Below are positions 18,884 through 27,344 of a stretch of 64,000 nt of DNA, piece after piece. How positions within the stretch are numbered: position 1 is the stretch's first letter; each line of letters begins with the position of its first letter. This stretch comes from a bacterium (lineage in GTDB: Bacteria > Zixibacteria > MSB-5A5 > CAIYYT01): the NCBI GenBank assembly GCA_016708315.1, contig JADJGC010000004.1, positions 62,001 through 126,000 of the forward strand. Reading direction: 5' to 3'. The notes beneath the pieces were generated by a model. The model saw only the letters and a list, made by a program, of their open reading frames with translations, was not told the origin of the DNA and did not search any database. A program made the translations under genes and the position numbers.

Positions 18884-18988
18884 ATTGTATTTGTCCTTTC
18901 TATAATTATCAGTGGGAGATGCCCATTACAATTAGTCACCGCTTTGCTTCAAAGTCAAGCAGATGCACCAATAAAATCGCATTGGCTT

Positions 18989-19050
18989 CTCCCCTCGCCC
19001 GCTGGGAGAGGGGTCGGTCAGCGATCCCGATCTTATCGGGAGGGTGAGGG
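18989..19050. repeat. Intergenic palindromic repeat, family A copy 1
   Basis: CTTCTCCCCTCGCCC, then GGGAGAGGGGTCGG, then a small hairpin (GATCCCGAT/ATCGGGA), then GGGTGAGGGC. Related copies lie at 30359 and 46141. It sits between recA and the stop of thpR. Confidence 0.75.
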
Positions 19051-19602
19051 CTACAAACTAAACCCCGCTACATCCCGATACACTGGACCGCTGGACCGCA
19101 GCTGCGATTCGATCAGGTGAATCTCATCTACCTGAAGCGGCATCGGACCGAAGTTAGCCCTGCCGAACGCCGCCTTGACCATTTCGAGACGATCCTCTTC
19201 TTTTACCCGCCCCAATGTCAGATGCGGCGAGAACGGCCGCTTCTCAGGATCGAATCCCAACGGTGTCATGTTCGAATCAATCTTTGCAGCCAATGATGTC
19301 AATCGCTTTTGGGGATCATTTATTCCAATCCAGAATACACGGGGAGCACGCATATTCGGAAATACTCCGCATTGCTGCAGTGAGACTTCAAATGCGCCGA
19401 AACCAGATGCCGAACTTGCGACCGCCTTTTTGATGCCATCCAGCTCGTTGATTTCTGCTTCGCCGAGGAATTTCAGGGTGATGTGAATGTTATGCGGCTC
19501 GACCCATTTGACCCGGCCGGGGAGTTTGTGGAATTGTTCAAGGAAGTCCCCCACCTGATTTTGTATTTCTGTTGTGATTCTTGCGGCAACGAAGAGGCGC
19601 AT
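19051..19602 (-). CDS. thpR: RNA 2',3'-cyclic phosphodiesterase (2H family)
   Basis: A 183-residue 2H-phosphoesterase (LigT/ThpR type) that opens 2',3'-cyclic phosphates. The two catalytic H-x-T-x motifs are HITL (in EPHNIHITLKFLGE) and HLTL (in FSPHLTLGRVKE), at the expected spacing. The ATG at 19602 is adopted; the upstream in-frame extension has no family counterpart. It lies 55 bp after cinA and upstream of recA, so it belongs to the pgsA-pgpA-cinA group. Together with RtcA, the genome has enzymes both making and opening cyclic phosphates. Confidence 0.93.
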   Translation of the reverse strand: MRLFVAARITTEIQNQVGDFLEQFHKLPGRVKWVEPHNIHITLKFLGEAEINELDGIKKAVASSASGFGAFEVSLQQCGVFPNMRAPRVFWIGINDPQKRLTSLAAKIDSNMTPLGFDPEKRPFSPHLTLGRVKEEDRLEMVKAAFGRANFGPMPLQVDEIHLIESQLRSSGPVYRDVAGFSL

Positions 19603-19657
19603 AATTGACCGTGGGTCCCTTCTCCCCACCCCGAAAGTTTCGGGATCGAAGAGTCTT

Positions 19658-20893
19658 CTAAACGAGTTTTCGCCGGAGTATATCGAGCGCCATCATGGCT
19701 GAACGCTCGCGGATTCGCTCACGGGTGCCGAAGAGCTTCAGTTGTTCTGCCGACACGCGGTCTTGCTTGTCAGCGTACCCAACGTATACCATACCAACCG
19801 GTTTCTCGGCAGTGCCGCCGCCCGGACCGGCGACTCCGGTGACAGAGATCGCATAGTCGGCGCCAGTTAAGCGCAATACGCCCCACGCCATCGCCTCAGC
19901 GACTTCGTGACTGACCGCGCCCCTTTCCGCTAACAGATCATGCGGCACATTGAGCACTTTCTCTTTCACATTATTGGCGTAAGCCACAACTGAGCCGACA
20001 AAATACTCGGAACTCCCGGGCATATCTGTCATCATTTTGGCGATGAGTCCGCCGGTGCATGACTCGGCCGTCGCCAAGGTCTTGCCTTTGGTCTTAAGAA
20101 GCGCTCCGACCATTTCGGGCAGACTTTGTTCGCCGACTGTGAAAACATAGTCGCCAATCCGGCTGGTAATTGCCTTCGCCAAGGTGTCCGCAGCTTCGAG
20201 CGCTTCGGTTTCGTTCGGCGAGATTGAAGTAACTCGCAAATCGACGCCCTTGTAGCTGGGCAGATACGCCAGTCGTAGTTTGTCGTTGTTCGGCTCCAAA
20301 TCGGCAATCACGTCCGCGATTCCGGTTTCGGTAATTCCGACAGTGCGAATTCGCCGCATAATGATATGATTTCGTCCCGGGCGTTTGGCGAGGTAGGGGA
20401 TGATCGACTGGTCGAGAATTGCCTCCATCTCGGACGGCACTCCCGGAAGCGCGGCAAAAAATCGCTCGGAGTCCTGAAACACAATTCCCGGGGCCGTACC
20501 AATCGGGTTGTTGATCAGGTCAGCGCCCTGCGGTTGTAACGCCTGATTCTGCGCCAATGCCGGCATTTTCATGTTTCGCAAGCGGAATAGCTCTTCGAGT
20601 TTCTTGAGTATCTCATCCTGCAACACTAGTTTGCGGTCGAATGCCGCACAAATGGCGTTCTTGGTAATGTCATCTTTTGTCGGTCCCAAGCCGCCGGTCA
20701 TGATTGTCACCGCTGATCTGTTCCAGGCTGCTGTGATTGCTTCTCTTATGTCGTCATGACGATCACCGACGGTCGTTTTGTGGACGACTTCAATACCGAC
20801 GTTCGCCAGCTTGCGCGCTATGTAAGACGAATTTGAGTCAACGGTCTGGCCGGAGAGAATCTCTTCGCCGACAATAATGATTTCCGCGATCAC
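19658..20893 (-). CDS. cinA: CinA family protein (competence/damage-inducible, NMN deamidase)
   Basis: 411 residues, full length. N-terminal MoCF-like (COG1058) domain: IIIVGEEILSGQTVDSN, TGGLGPTKDD, ALPGVPSEM. C-terminal CinA (COG1546) domain from ~250: ATAESCTGGLIA, GSVVAYANNVKEKVLNV, ISVTGVAGPGGGTAEKPVG. The C-terminal domain deamidates NMN; the N-terminal domain has ADP-ribose pyrophosphatase activity in some members. The GTG at 20893 overlaps the pgpA stop (GTGA), which decides the start. The pgsA-cinA-recA neighbourhood is also found in Firmicutes. Confidence 0.95.
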   Translation of the reverse strand: MIAEIIIVGEEILSGQTVDSNSSYIARKLANVGIEVVHKTTVGDRHDDIREAITAAWNRSAVTIMTGGLGPTKDDITKNAICAAFDRKLVLQDEILKKLEELFRLRNMKMPALAQNQALQPQGADLINNPIGTAPGIVFQDSERFFAALPGVPSEMEAILDQSIIPYLAKRPGRNHIIMRRIRTVGITETGIADVIADLEPNNDKLRLAYLPSYKGVDLRVTSISPNETEALEAADTLAKAITSRIGDYVFTVGEQSLPEMVGALLKTKGKTLATAESCTGGLIAKMMTDMPGSSEYFVGSVVAYANNVKEKVLNVPHDLLAERGAVSHEVAEAMAWGVLRLTGADYAISVTGVAGPGGGTAEKPVGMVYVGYADKQDRVSAEQLKLFGTRERIRERSAMMALDILRRKLV

Positions 20894-21348
20894 ATCCAGA
20901 CTCCGAAATAGAGCAGAACTTGCAGCATAAGATTTGTATAGATGCCGCAGGCAAAGTCGTCGCCCATGATTCCCCAGCCGCGCGGAAGAGTACGCTCCCA
21001 ATAGCGCGCCGGGAATGGTTTGATGATGTCCAATATCCTGAAAATGACAAATCCGGTCAGATAATATTGCCACATCACCGGGACGAAACAATACGACACC
21101 ATGATACCGGCGACTTCGTCAATCACAATCGGTTTGCCGTCGTGTCCGAAGAAGTGCTCGGCTTCGGTGGCGATCCAGACCCCGAGAGCGGTCATTAGAA
21201 CCGACGGGATGACCTGATACGGAATCCCCAGCGGAAACAAAAACCACGCAATCACGACACCGGGGATTGTCCCGGTCGTGCCTGGGATCGTCGGTGACAA
21301 ACCGAACCCAAATCCCGTGGCCATCATTTTGATAAAGAAATTCTTCAA
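20890..21348 (-). CDS. pgpA: Phosphatidylglycerophosphatase A
   Basis: A 152-residue membrane phosphatase that removes phosphate from phosphatidylglycerophosphate, the step after PgsA, whose gene is immediately upstream (5 bp gap). Family landmarks: GFGFGLSPTIPGTTGTIPG at the N-terminus, VIDEVAGIMVSY, FRILDIIKPFPA, and GIMGDDFACGIYTN. Three to four membrane helices. The gene overlaps cinA by 4 bp. Confidence 0.94.
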   Translation of the reverse strand: MKNFFIKMMATGFGFGLSPTIPGTTGTIPGVVIAWFLFPLGIPYQVIPSVLMTALGVWIATEAEHFFGHDGKPIVIDEVAGIMVSYCFVPVMWQYYLTGFVIFRILDIIKPFPARYWERTLPRGWGIMGDDFACGIYTNLMLQVLLYFGVWM

Positions 21349-21353
21349 TTCGC

Positions 21354-21941
21354 CTACTTCATTGTATTACGCAGAAGATAGTAGCTTCTGCGCAGGTAGT
21401 CAATTCCGGTACCGACTGTAATTACGACAGTCGCGAGCATCAGCCAAAAGATGATCTCATCGGGAATGGATGATTGGAGCCATTCCGATTCAATATTCAG
21501 CGGCGGAAGAAACGTACGCAAGTTGATAATCAGCATGATGACAGTGATGGAAGTCATCTGCAGGAAAGTCTTGATCTTGGCGGGAAGCGACGGCGTAATC
21601 AACGCTCCTCGATAGGCTGCCAGTGTCCGCAATCCCGTTATCAAGAACTCACGCAAAATGATTAGCAACACCATCCACATCTGCACGTAACCCAGTACGA
21701 CAAACGCGATGAAAGCCAATGAGATGAGAATCTTATCTGCCAGCGGGTCGAAAAACTTACCGAAACTCGTCGAGATGTTGTACTTGCGAGCATAGTAGCC
21801 ATCGAAGAGGTCAGTCAGAGCCGCAACAATGAAGAGTATCATTGCCCAGAATTTTGCCCAGACATCGTCAACAATGACCAGCGCCATAAACACCGGCGCG
21901 AGCACGATGCGGACCATGGTCAGGAAATTCGGAAGATTCAC
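21354..21941 (-). CDS. pgsA: CDP-diacylglycerol-glycerol-3-phosphate 3-phosphatidyltransferase
   Basis: A 195-residue CDP-alcohol phosphotransferase that makes phosphatidylglycerophosphate. The family signature D-G-x2-A-R-x8-G-x3-D-x3-D is intact in FDGYYARKYN then GKFFDPLADK at residues ~47-70. Five to six membrane helices. GTG start at 21941 with GGGAGC 4 bp upstream. It heads the pgsA-pgpA-cinA-thpR operon and with PgpA completes phosphatidylglycerol synthesis. Confidence 0.95.
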   Translation of the reverse strand: MNLPNFLTMVRIVLAPVFMALVIVDDVWAKFWAMILFIVAALTDLFDGYYARKYNISTSFGKFFDPLADKILISLAFIAFVVLGYVQMWMVLLIILREFLITGLRTLAAYRGALITPSLPAKIKTFLQMTSITVIMLIINLRTFLPPLNIESEWLQSSIPDEIIFWLMLATVVITVGTGIDYLRRSYYLLRNTMK

Positions 21942-22051
21942 GCAGCTCCCTCGATTTCAGACTCCCTTCTGAAGGCCGGGATTTTCAACTTGCGTGAATG
22001 TACGATGGAAGAGCGAACGGGTCAATGAATTATCACGCGATTAGTCAGGTA

Positions 22052-22077
22052 CCAGCAAAGACACTTGTCTTTGCTGG
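22052..22077 (-). terminator. Perfect hairpin after the GNAT gene
   Basis: An 11-bp perfect stem, CCAGCAAAGAC / GTCTTTGCTGG, with a 4-base loop, 8 bp beyond the stop at 22085. No T-run follows, so it is terminator-like only. Confidence 0.5.
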
Positions 22078-22084
22078 CAGACGT

Positions 22085-22670
22085 TCAAACCTGCTTGCGG
22101 ACAATCGCCCGGCTTGGTGTCGGTTTCTTGACAATCTCGAAACCCGCCTGCTCGAAAGCGCTGGGAAGGCCTGTGAATGCAAATGCATCCGGCATCATTC
22201 CCTTGCGCGATATCACCGGATAGCCTTCGACCATTCTCCCGCCAGATTTCTTGACAAACTTAGCAGCGGCATCGATCAACTTGACCGCGACACCTTGACG
22301 CCGGTATTCTTTGTCGACAAAAAGACACACTATCGACCAGACCGGGAATTTCGTCGAGCGGCTTCAAAGTTCGGGCGCGCTCCAAACCGGGAAATTCCTC
22401 ACGCGGCGCTACTGAGCACCAGCCGATAGCCCTGTCGCCGTCGAATGCCAGTATTCCCGGTACCGCTCCGGAGTCGACCAACTTCTTGAGTGCCCGCTTG
22501 TTGCCGTCGCCGGAGTTTGCTTTGTATTCTGAGCGCGGAATTCGCCAGAACATGCACCAGCAGCCCGCACAAGCACCGCGCTCGCCGAAGAGTTCAGTCA
22601 GCTTCTTCCACTCCGGCTTAGTCGCCGGTCGGAAGGTAATCTTGGACTTGGTTGATTTTGGTTTTGCCAT
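22085..22670 (-). pseudogene. GNAT-family N-acetyltransferase, frameshifted
   Basis: A ~195-residue acetyltransferase split over two frames. From ATG 22670 the first frame gives TFRPATKPEWKKLTELFG, the characteristic GACAGCWCMFWR and GWCSVAPREEFPGLER. The other frame gives the acetyl-CoA site KEYRRQGVAVKLIDAA and the C-terminal strand region. Removing one C from the CCC/GGG run at 22344-22346 joins them as LDEIPVWSIVCLFVDKEYRR. The second half is fully conserved in look, so this is either a recent single-base mutation or a base-calling error. Acceptor substrate unknown. Confidence 0.8.
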
Positions 22671-22816
22671 AGTACAAATTATAAATATCATTCGGTTCAG
22701 CGGCGCCATCACTTTTTGCAGCGTCCAATCCGCGGCCAAGTCTCTTCGTTGACAAAGTCCCTCCATTTATGTAGATTCGGCGCGGTTATTAACATGATAT
22801 TCAAGGAGGAACGACT

Positions 22817-23566
22817 TTGCAGAGTTTGAAAGGTAAGGTCGCTTTGGTGACGGGCGGCACCAAGGGTATTGGAAAGGCCGTGGCAATTCGCTTAGCGCAA
22901 GCAGGAGCCGATGTCGCGGTGAACTATTTTCGTAGTCGTGATGCAGCGGATGAAATGGTCGCCGAGTTAAAGGCGCTGGGCTCCGACGCTATTGCCATTC
23001 GCTCAAATGTTGGCAAACACGAGCTGCTGCATAAGATATTTGATGAGGTTCGCGAGAAGTATGGCAAACTCGATATCCTCGTTTCTAATGCTGCTCTGGG
23101 GCTTTACACCGAAGCGCTCAAAATCGACGACAAAGCTTGGGATCTTTCGATGCACACCAACGCTCAGGCATTCTTGCTTTGCGTGCAGCACTGTATCGAC
23201 ATGATGCCGGATGGTTCGCGAATCGTTTCGCTTTCGTCGCTTGGCTCGCATCGCTATATCAATGGATACTCGGCAATCGGCGTGTCCAAGGCTGCTGTCG
23301 AATGCCTGACTAAATATCTCGCATATGAGCTTGCCCCTAAACGCATCAATGTTAATTGCGTATCTGGCGGATTTATCGACACCGACGCCTTAAAAATCTT
23401 CCCTTCATACGATGAGATGTTCAAGGAAGTCGTTCGCCGCACGCCGTTTGGACGCGTCGGAACACCGGACGAAGTTGCCGGCGTTGTGTTCTTCTTGTGT
23501 ACCGAGGACGCCCGCTGGATTACCGGCCAGACGATTATTGTCGACGGCGGATATACACTGGCTTAA
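22817..23566 (+). CDS. fabL: FabL-type enoyl-[acyl-carrier-protein] reductase (SDR)
   Basis: A 249-residue short-chain dehydrogenase. NADPH loop TGGTKGIGKAVA near residue 12 and SNAALG. The catalytic pair is Tyr151-x6-Lys158 (GYSAIGVSKAA), the spacing used by enoyl-ACP reductases, not the Y-x3-K of FabG. SLGSHRYINGY and SGGFIDTDALKIFP match the Bacillus FabL (enoyl reductase III) pattern as I remember it. It would reduce trans-2-enoyl-ACP at the end of each fatty-acid elongation cycle. The start is TTG 22817, fixed by a strong AAGGAGGA 6 bp upstream. Single-gene unit. A FabG-like or sugar dehydrogenase role is the alternative. Confidence 0.8.
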   Translation: MQSLKGKVALVTGGTKGIGKAVAIRLAQAGADVAVNYFRSRDAADEMVAELKALGSDAIAIRSNVGKHELLHKIFDEVREKYGKLDILVSNAALGLYTEALKIDDKAWDLSMHTNAQAFLLCVQHCIDMMPDGSRIVSLSSLGSHRYINGYSAIGVSKAAVECLTKYLAYELAPKRINVNCVSGGFIDTDALKIFPSYDEMFKEVVRRTPFGRVGTPDEVAGVVFFLCTEDARWITGQTIIVDGGYTLA

Positions 23567-23666
23567 TCGCGTCCCGAGGGTGATATCTTTGTATAATCAC
23601 CTGTGACCGAACACCTCGCCTGAAGCAGGCGAGGAGATTGATTCCACCTTGAAAGGACTTGATTCG

Positions 23667-24248
23667 ATGTCTCAGTACTTTATTGCTCTTCGCAGAGTGT
23701 CGCTACTTGTCGCCCTGGCAATTCTTACCAGTCTTTCGTCAATGACACTTGCACAGTCTGATCCGACCCGCACGTTAGTCGAGAACTATCTTACCGCCCA
23801 ACGCAGTCTCAACTGGAAGTCGGCTGCTTCGTTAATCGCTCCGGCCGATCTCGCAGCGTTTAAGAAAGACTGTCAGGCGGTTCTCTCGGGGATACCAGGA
23901 CAGATTGATACCACCATTCTTCGCCCTGCTTCCTTTGGAAAGAAGGCCGCCACAGAGATCGCTTCCACCGATTCGGTAGCATACTATGCTGGGATTTATA
24001 CGACGATATTTGAGCTCTACCCGGTGATGCGGGAGATGTTCACCAACGCCAATAACACAATTTTGGGTTCAGTGAATGAGGGCGATACCCTGAAACACTT
24101 CACCTGTCGCGCCAAGACAACTGCCCAGAAAGAGAAAGTCAACAACATCGAAATCATCACCCTTCAGAAAGTCGGCGGCAAATGGTATGTGATGGCCAAA
24201 CGCTCGCTGGAGCAGATGGTCGGGCTCTTGCGGCGGTCTATCAGATAA
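23667..24248 (+). CDS. Secreted protein of unknown function, paralogue of the 55.1-kb protein
   Basis: 193 residues with a signal peptide (about 1-30, ending TLA). Unknown family. It shares its plan with the protein at 55072-55656: an N-terminal VENYLTAQRSLNWKSAA / VKQYFDAARAGDWKA helix, a central GSVNEGDTLKHF / GSVDEGKELRHH strand, and a C-terminal GGKWYVMAKRSLEQMVGLL / GDKWMVVLGGTINQLAGLF. The shape recalls NTF2-like or DUF3828-type ligand-binding folds, unproven. The ATG at 23667 is preferred because AAAGGA is 9 bp upstream; a TTG at 23649 would precede that site. A C/G-rich hairpin (CTCGCCTG/CAGGCGAG) lies in the leader near 23612. Confidence 0.72.
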   Translation: MSQYFIALRRVSLLVALAILTSLSSMTLAQSDPTRTLVENYLTAQRSLNWKSAASLIAPADLAAFKKDCQAVLSGIPGQIDTTILRPASFGKKAATEIASTDSVAYYAGIYTTIFELYPVMREMFTNANNTILGSVNEGDTLKHFTCRAKTTAQKEKVNNIEIITLQKVGGKWYVMAKRSLEQMVGLLRRSIR

Positions 24249-24354
24249 GATCCTTCGGGTCGAAATTCGTATTGCATCGTCGGACAAATTTCGTATTTTC
24301 CCGCGTTGTTGCGCATCACTTAATTGAGGTTCTTCTTTTTCCAAGGAGTAAGCG

Positions 24355-24936
24355 TTGAACTTCGTACCTAAAAAGCTATTCCTGACGAAGGGCGTGGGCA
24401 GACACAAAGAGAAGCTCGCCTCTTTCGAGCTGGCACTTCGCGATGCCGGTATTGCCTATCTGAATCTTGTCAACGTGTCGTCGATCTTTCCCCCGCACTG
24501 CAAACTGATCACGCGTCGTGTCGGCCTTAAGTATTTTCGCCCCGGGCAAATCGGCTTCTGTGTCATGAGCCGCGATGCGACTAACGAACCAAACCGCTTG
24601 GTTTCGTCCTCGATCGGCATTGCCATGCCGAAGGACAAGTCGAAATTCGGTTATCTTTCCGAGCACCATGGTTTCGGCCAAACGCAAAAGGTCGCCGGCG
24701 ACTATGCTGAAGATCTTGCCGTACAGATGTTGGCGACGACGATGGGATTGGAAATCGATCTCGACAAGTCGTGGGATCAAAACAAAGAACAGTGGAAACT
24801 CAAAGGCGAAGTCGTTTATTCGCGCAACATCACCCAGTCAGCTGAGGGTGAAAAGAATGGCATGTGGACAACGGTGATTACCGCTGCCATGCTGATTCTC
24901 AACGATGATATCGCTGAAGACGAAGACGACGAATAG
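24355..24936 (+). CDS. pdaD: Pyruvoyl-dependent arginine decarboxylase
   Basis: A 193-residue PdaD-type enzyme that converts arginine to agmatine, the first step of polyamine synthesis by the arginine route. The self-cleavage site is the Ser42-Ser43 pair in LVNVSSIFPPHCK; cleavage makes the pyruvoyl group on the new N-terminus of the alpha chain. RPGQIGFCVMSR and SSSIGIAMPKD follow as in the family. TTG start with AAGGAG upstream. This enzyme type is best known from archaea, Chlamydia and FCB bacteria. A deoxyhypusine-synthase-like gene lies 1.2 kb downstream on the same strand, which suggests a polyamine module. Confidence 0.92.
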   Translation: MNFVPKKLFLTKGVGRHKEKLASFELALRDAGIAYLNLVNVSSIFPPHCKLITRRVGLKYFRPGQIGFCVMSRDATNEPNRLVSSSIGIAMPKDKSKFGYLSEHHGFGQTQKVAGDYAEDLAVQMLATTMGLEIDLDKSWDQNKEQWKLKGEVVYSRNITQSAEGEKNGMWTTVITAAMLILNDDIAEDEDDE

Positions 24937-25035
24937 ATTTCAATTGAATGACCCCGATGCCCCGGTGATTTCATAAATCCAGATCACCGGTTGCGTATAA
25001 ACACCGTTTCCAACGACAACAATGAGCGATTGCGA

Positions 25036-25239
25036 ATGATGAAGGAAATTACCTGGAGACACTGGCTCGTTATAGCCCTTCTATATCTGGCGCTTCCGTA
25101 TATCATCGAGACAATCAAGTCTGGCTCTTCAGCCAACGACAACACCAATGCGTCTCAACACCCGGCTTGGGTCAAGAGCTACTTCCAGTCGCGCACTGGC
25201 GGGCAATTTACTGTGGAGCGCGGAGGCTGGATTGAGTGA
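25036..25239 (+). CDS. Small single-pass membrane protein, unknown
   Basis: A 67-residue open frame with one hydrophobic helix (WLVIALLYLALPYII) and a polar tail. Support for it being real: its stop overlaps the GTG start of the glycosyltransferase (GTGA, 25236-25239), a coupling arrangement repeated elsewhere in this window. Support against: no good ribosome-binding site at either ATG (25036 or 25039) and no recognised family. Confidence 0.5.
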   Translation: MMKEITWRHWLVIALLYLALPYIIETIKSGSSANDNTNASQHPAWVKSYFQSRTGGQFTVERGGWIE

Positions 25240-26036
25240 AACTGCTCATTCTGACTCATTGTTACCCACCGGACGGCGGACAATTCATCAAAGTTAGAGC
25301 TGACGGACTTGGTGCGACCGTGCTCAACATGGCGCGGCCATTGGGGCTGAGCAGTTTCTGGAAATTCCTCAGAAAATCAATAGCACAATCGCGCAACCAC
25401 GAATTGATGGAAGCCCATTGGCTCTATCCGGCTGGACTTGCAGCGCTGATTGCCTACAAGATCACAGGAACCCCCTATCGCGTTTACTGCCACGGCACTG
25501 ATGTTATTATGGCGGAACGTTCGTGGTTCTGGCGCATGGTGGCAAAAAGCATTGCCAAGAATTGCAAGGATAAGATCTGTTTCGTTTCAGCGTTTCTGGC
25601 TCGCCGTGCGGTTGTGTTTCTTCCGGCCAGCGCAAATGTCGTTATCGACCCAATGCCGGTGGACAACACCATTTTTCATAACCGTGGCGAAGAACGGACT
25701 TATGATGTTGGCTATATTGTGAAGAAGAATACCGGTCGCTATCGCGAAGCTCTCCGCGTTGTCGAGGACAATCCGCGCTCGATTCAGATCAATTTCTTCG
25801 AGCAGAAAACCCAGGAGCAGTTGGCAACGATCTTCAATCATTGTAAAGTAGTGATTCTTGCTTCCGAGAAAGAGGGCTATGGCCTGATTCTTGCCGAAGC
25901 CGCCGAATGCGGTGCAAAGATCATCGGCGTTGACGATGGCGGGATACCGGAAGTTGTCGCTAAGTATAATGGTCAGATATTCGATGGAACTGCAGCAGAC
26001 TTGAAAACCAAACTAACGGCGCTACTTGCCGCGTAA
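25236..26036 (+). CDS. Glycosyltransferase family 4-like protein (GT-B), short
   Basis: 266 residues, about 80-100 shorter than a usual GT4 enzyme. The N-terminal half has the acceptor-side elements LTHCYPPDGG and YRVYCHGTDVI; the C-terminal half has the donor-site motif EKEGYGLILAEAAECGAKII followed by GGIPEVV, where the E-x7-E pair contacts the nucleotide-sugar. The compact linker between them suggests a minimal GT-B enzyme and not a truncation, since both ends are present. GTG start at 25236. It is sandwiched between pdaD and the deoxyhypusine-synthase-like gene; the acceptor is unknown. Confidence 0.8.
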   Translation: MKLLILTHCYPPDGGQFIKVRADGLGATVLNMARPLGLSSFWKFLRKSIAQSRNHELMEAHWLYPAGLAALIAYKITGTPYRVYCHGTDVIMAERSWFWRMVAKSIAKNCKDKICFVSAFLARRAVVFLPASANVVIDPMPVDNTIFHNRGEERTYDVGYIVKKNTGRYREALRVVEDNPRSIQINFFEQKTQEQLATIFNHCKVVILASEKEGYGLILAEAAECGAKIIGVDDGGIPEVVAKYNGQIFDGTAADLKTKLTALLAA

Positions 26037-26095
26037 TGCAAGTGTGCAGCATTAATGATTCTTTGGACTATGTAATTGTTGAATAGGTGATACTA

Positions 26096-27073
26096 ATGAG
26101 CAACGGTGAAATAACGAAATTCCTGAAACATCATTATCGGCACTTTAACTCCGCCGCCTTGATTGATGCTTCAGTGGCGTACAAACAGCATATCGCGAGC
26201 GGCGGCAAGATGCTCCTCTCGCTTGCCGGAGCGATGAGCACCGCCGAGCTCGGCATCTCACTGGCAGAGATGATCCGCCGCGATCAGGTGCATATCATAA
26301 GTTGTACCGGCGCGAACCTTGAAGAGGATTTGTTCAACTTAGTCGCTCACGACTACTACGAACGCGTCCCGCACTATCGTGATCTCACCCCGCAGGACGA
26401 AGCTGCTTTGCTCAATCGCCACATGAATCGTGTAACCGATACTTGCATCCCCGAAATGGAAGCTATGCGCCGTCTCGAAAAAGCTCTCGTCGATGAATGG
26501 ACACGCGCCGACAAAGCCGGTGAGCGCTACTTCCCGCATGAGTTTATGTATCGCATCATCAAATCGGGTGTTCTAAAGCAGTATTACCAGATTGACCCGA
26601 AAGACTCCTGGATGATTGCTGCTGCCGAGAAGAATCTCCCCATGGTCGTCCCGGGCTGGGAAGATTCGACTATGGGCAATATGTACGCCGGGCACGTTAT
26701 CACCGGCGACGTCAAGAATGTCCACACAGTCAAAACCGGCATTGAGTACATGACGTTTCTTGCAGAGTGGTATACGCAGACATCAAAGAAGTCCTCGATC
26801 GGCTTCTACCAGATCGGCGGCGGTATTGCGGGCGATTTCCCGATCTGTGTCGTCCCGATGCTGCATCAGGACCTGCAGCGCGATGATGTTCCGGTTTGGG
26901 GCTATTTCTGCCAGATATCTGATTCGACGACCAGCTATGGCTCATACTCCGGTGCGGTACCTAACGAGAAGATCACCTGGGGCAAGCTCGCCGTGGATAC
27001 GCCGAAGTACATCATCGAGTCCGACGCTTCCATCGTCGCACCGCTGATGTTCGCCATTATCCTCGACTGGTAG
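26096..27073 (+). CDS. Deoxyhypusine-synthase-like protein (possible homospermidine synthase)
   Basis: 325 residues. The DHS fold is recognisable: SLAGAMSTAELGISLAEMIR, the NAD-binding stretch ISCTGANLEEDLFNLV, IGFYQIGGGIAGDFPI, and the active-site Lys297 in ITWGKLAVDT, which in true DHS forms the imine with the aminobutyl group of spermidine. Bacteria lack eIF5A, so bacterial members are thought to move an aminobutyl group onto another amine, giving homospermidine or a similar product. The nearby arginine decarboxylase, which makes agmatine, supports a polyamine role. ATG 26096 has TAGGTGA just upstream; GTG 26087 is less likely. Confidence 0.85.
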   Translation: MSNGEITKFLKHHYRHFNSAALIDASVAYKQHIASGGKMLLSLAGAMSTAELGISLAEMIRRDQVHIISCTGANLEEDLFNLVAHDYYERVPHYRDLTPQDEAALLNRHMNRVTDTCIPEMEAMRRLEKALVDEWTRADKAGERYFPHEFMYRIIKSGVLKQYYQIDPKDSWMIAAAEKNLPMVVPGWEDSTMGNMYAGHVITGDVKNVHTVKTGIEYMTFLAEWYTQTSKKSSIGFYQIGGGIAGDFPICVVPMLHQDLQRDDVPVWGYFCQISDSTTSYGSYSGAVPNEKITWGKLAVDTPKYIIESDASIVAPLMFAIILDW

Positions 27074-27178
27074 TCTCGATAAGCGGTTACTTCTGACAAG
27101 TTGGTGCCTTACGGCTTATGATTGGTGACTCACTGTCATCAATCCGGCTGGTCCAGTCACCCGGTGCCATCTTGAATT

Positions 27179-27235
27179 CCCCTCCTGTCGAAGATCCCGC
27201 TTGTCGGAAGAGGGGTGCCTCGATCTGGTCCGAGG
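27179..27235. repeat. Intergenic palindromic repeat, family B
   Basis: CCCCTC ... GAGGGG (27179-27215) followed by CCTCG ... CGAGG (27218-27235). It resembles the 36.65-kb element. The remaining ~270 bp between the DHS-like gene and recX shows nothing else. Confidence 0.5.
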
Positions 27236-27344
27236 AACGAATGCGAATCAAGGCAGGTGAGCGTCCGTAACGAGCAGGTCGGAACGGGAATGGCCCCAAA
27301 ACCCCGCACTTGCAATCTCCGCTATTCTCCCTTACATTTCTTAT

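Noticed and set aside
18884..18988. LexA/SOS box upstream of recA
   Set aside because: No clear palindromic LexA site of the known types was found, so SOS control is not claimed.
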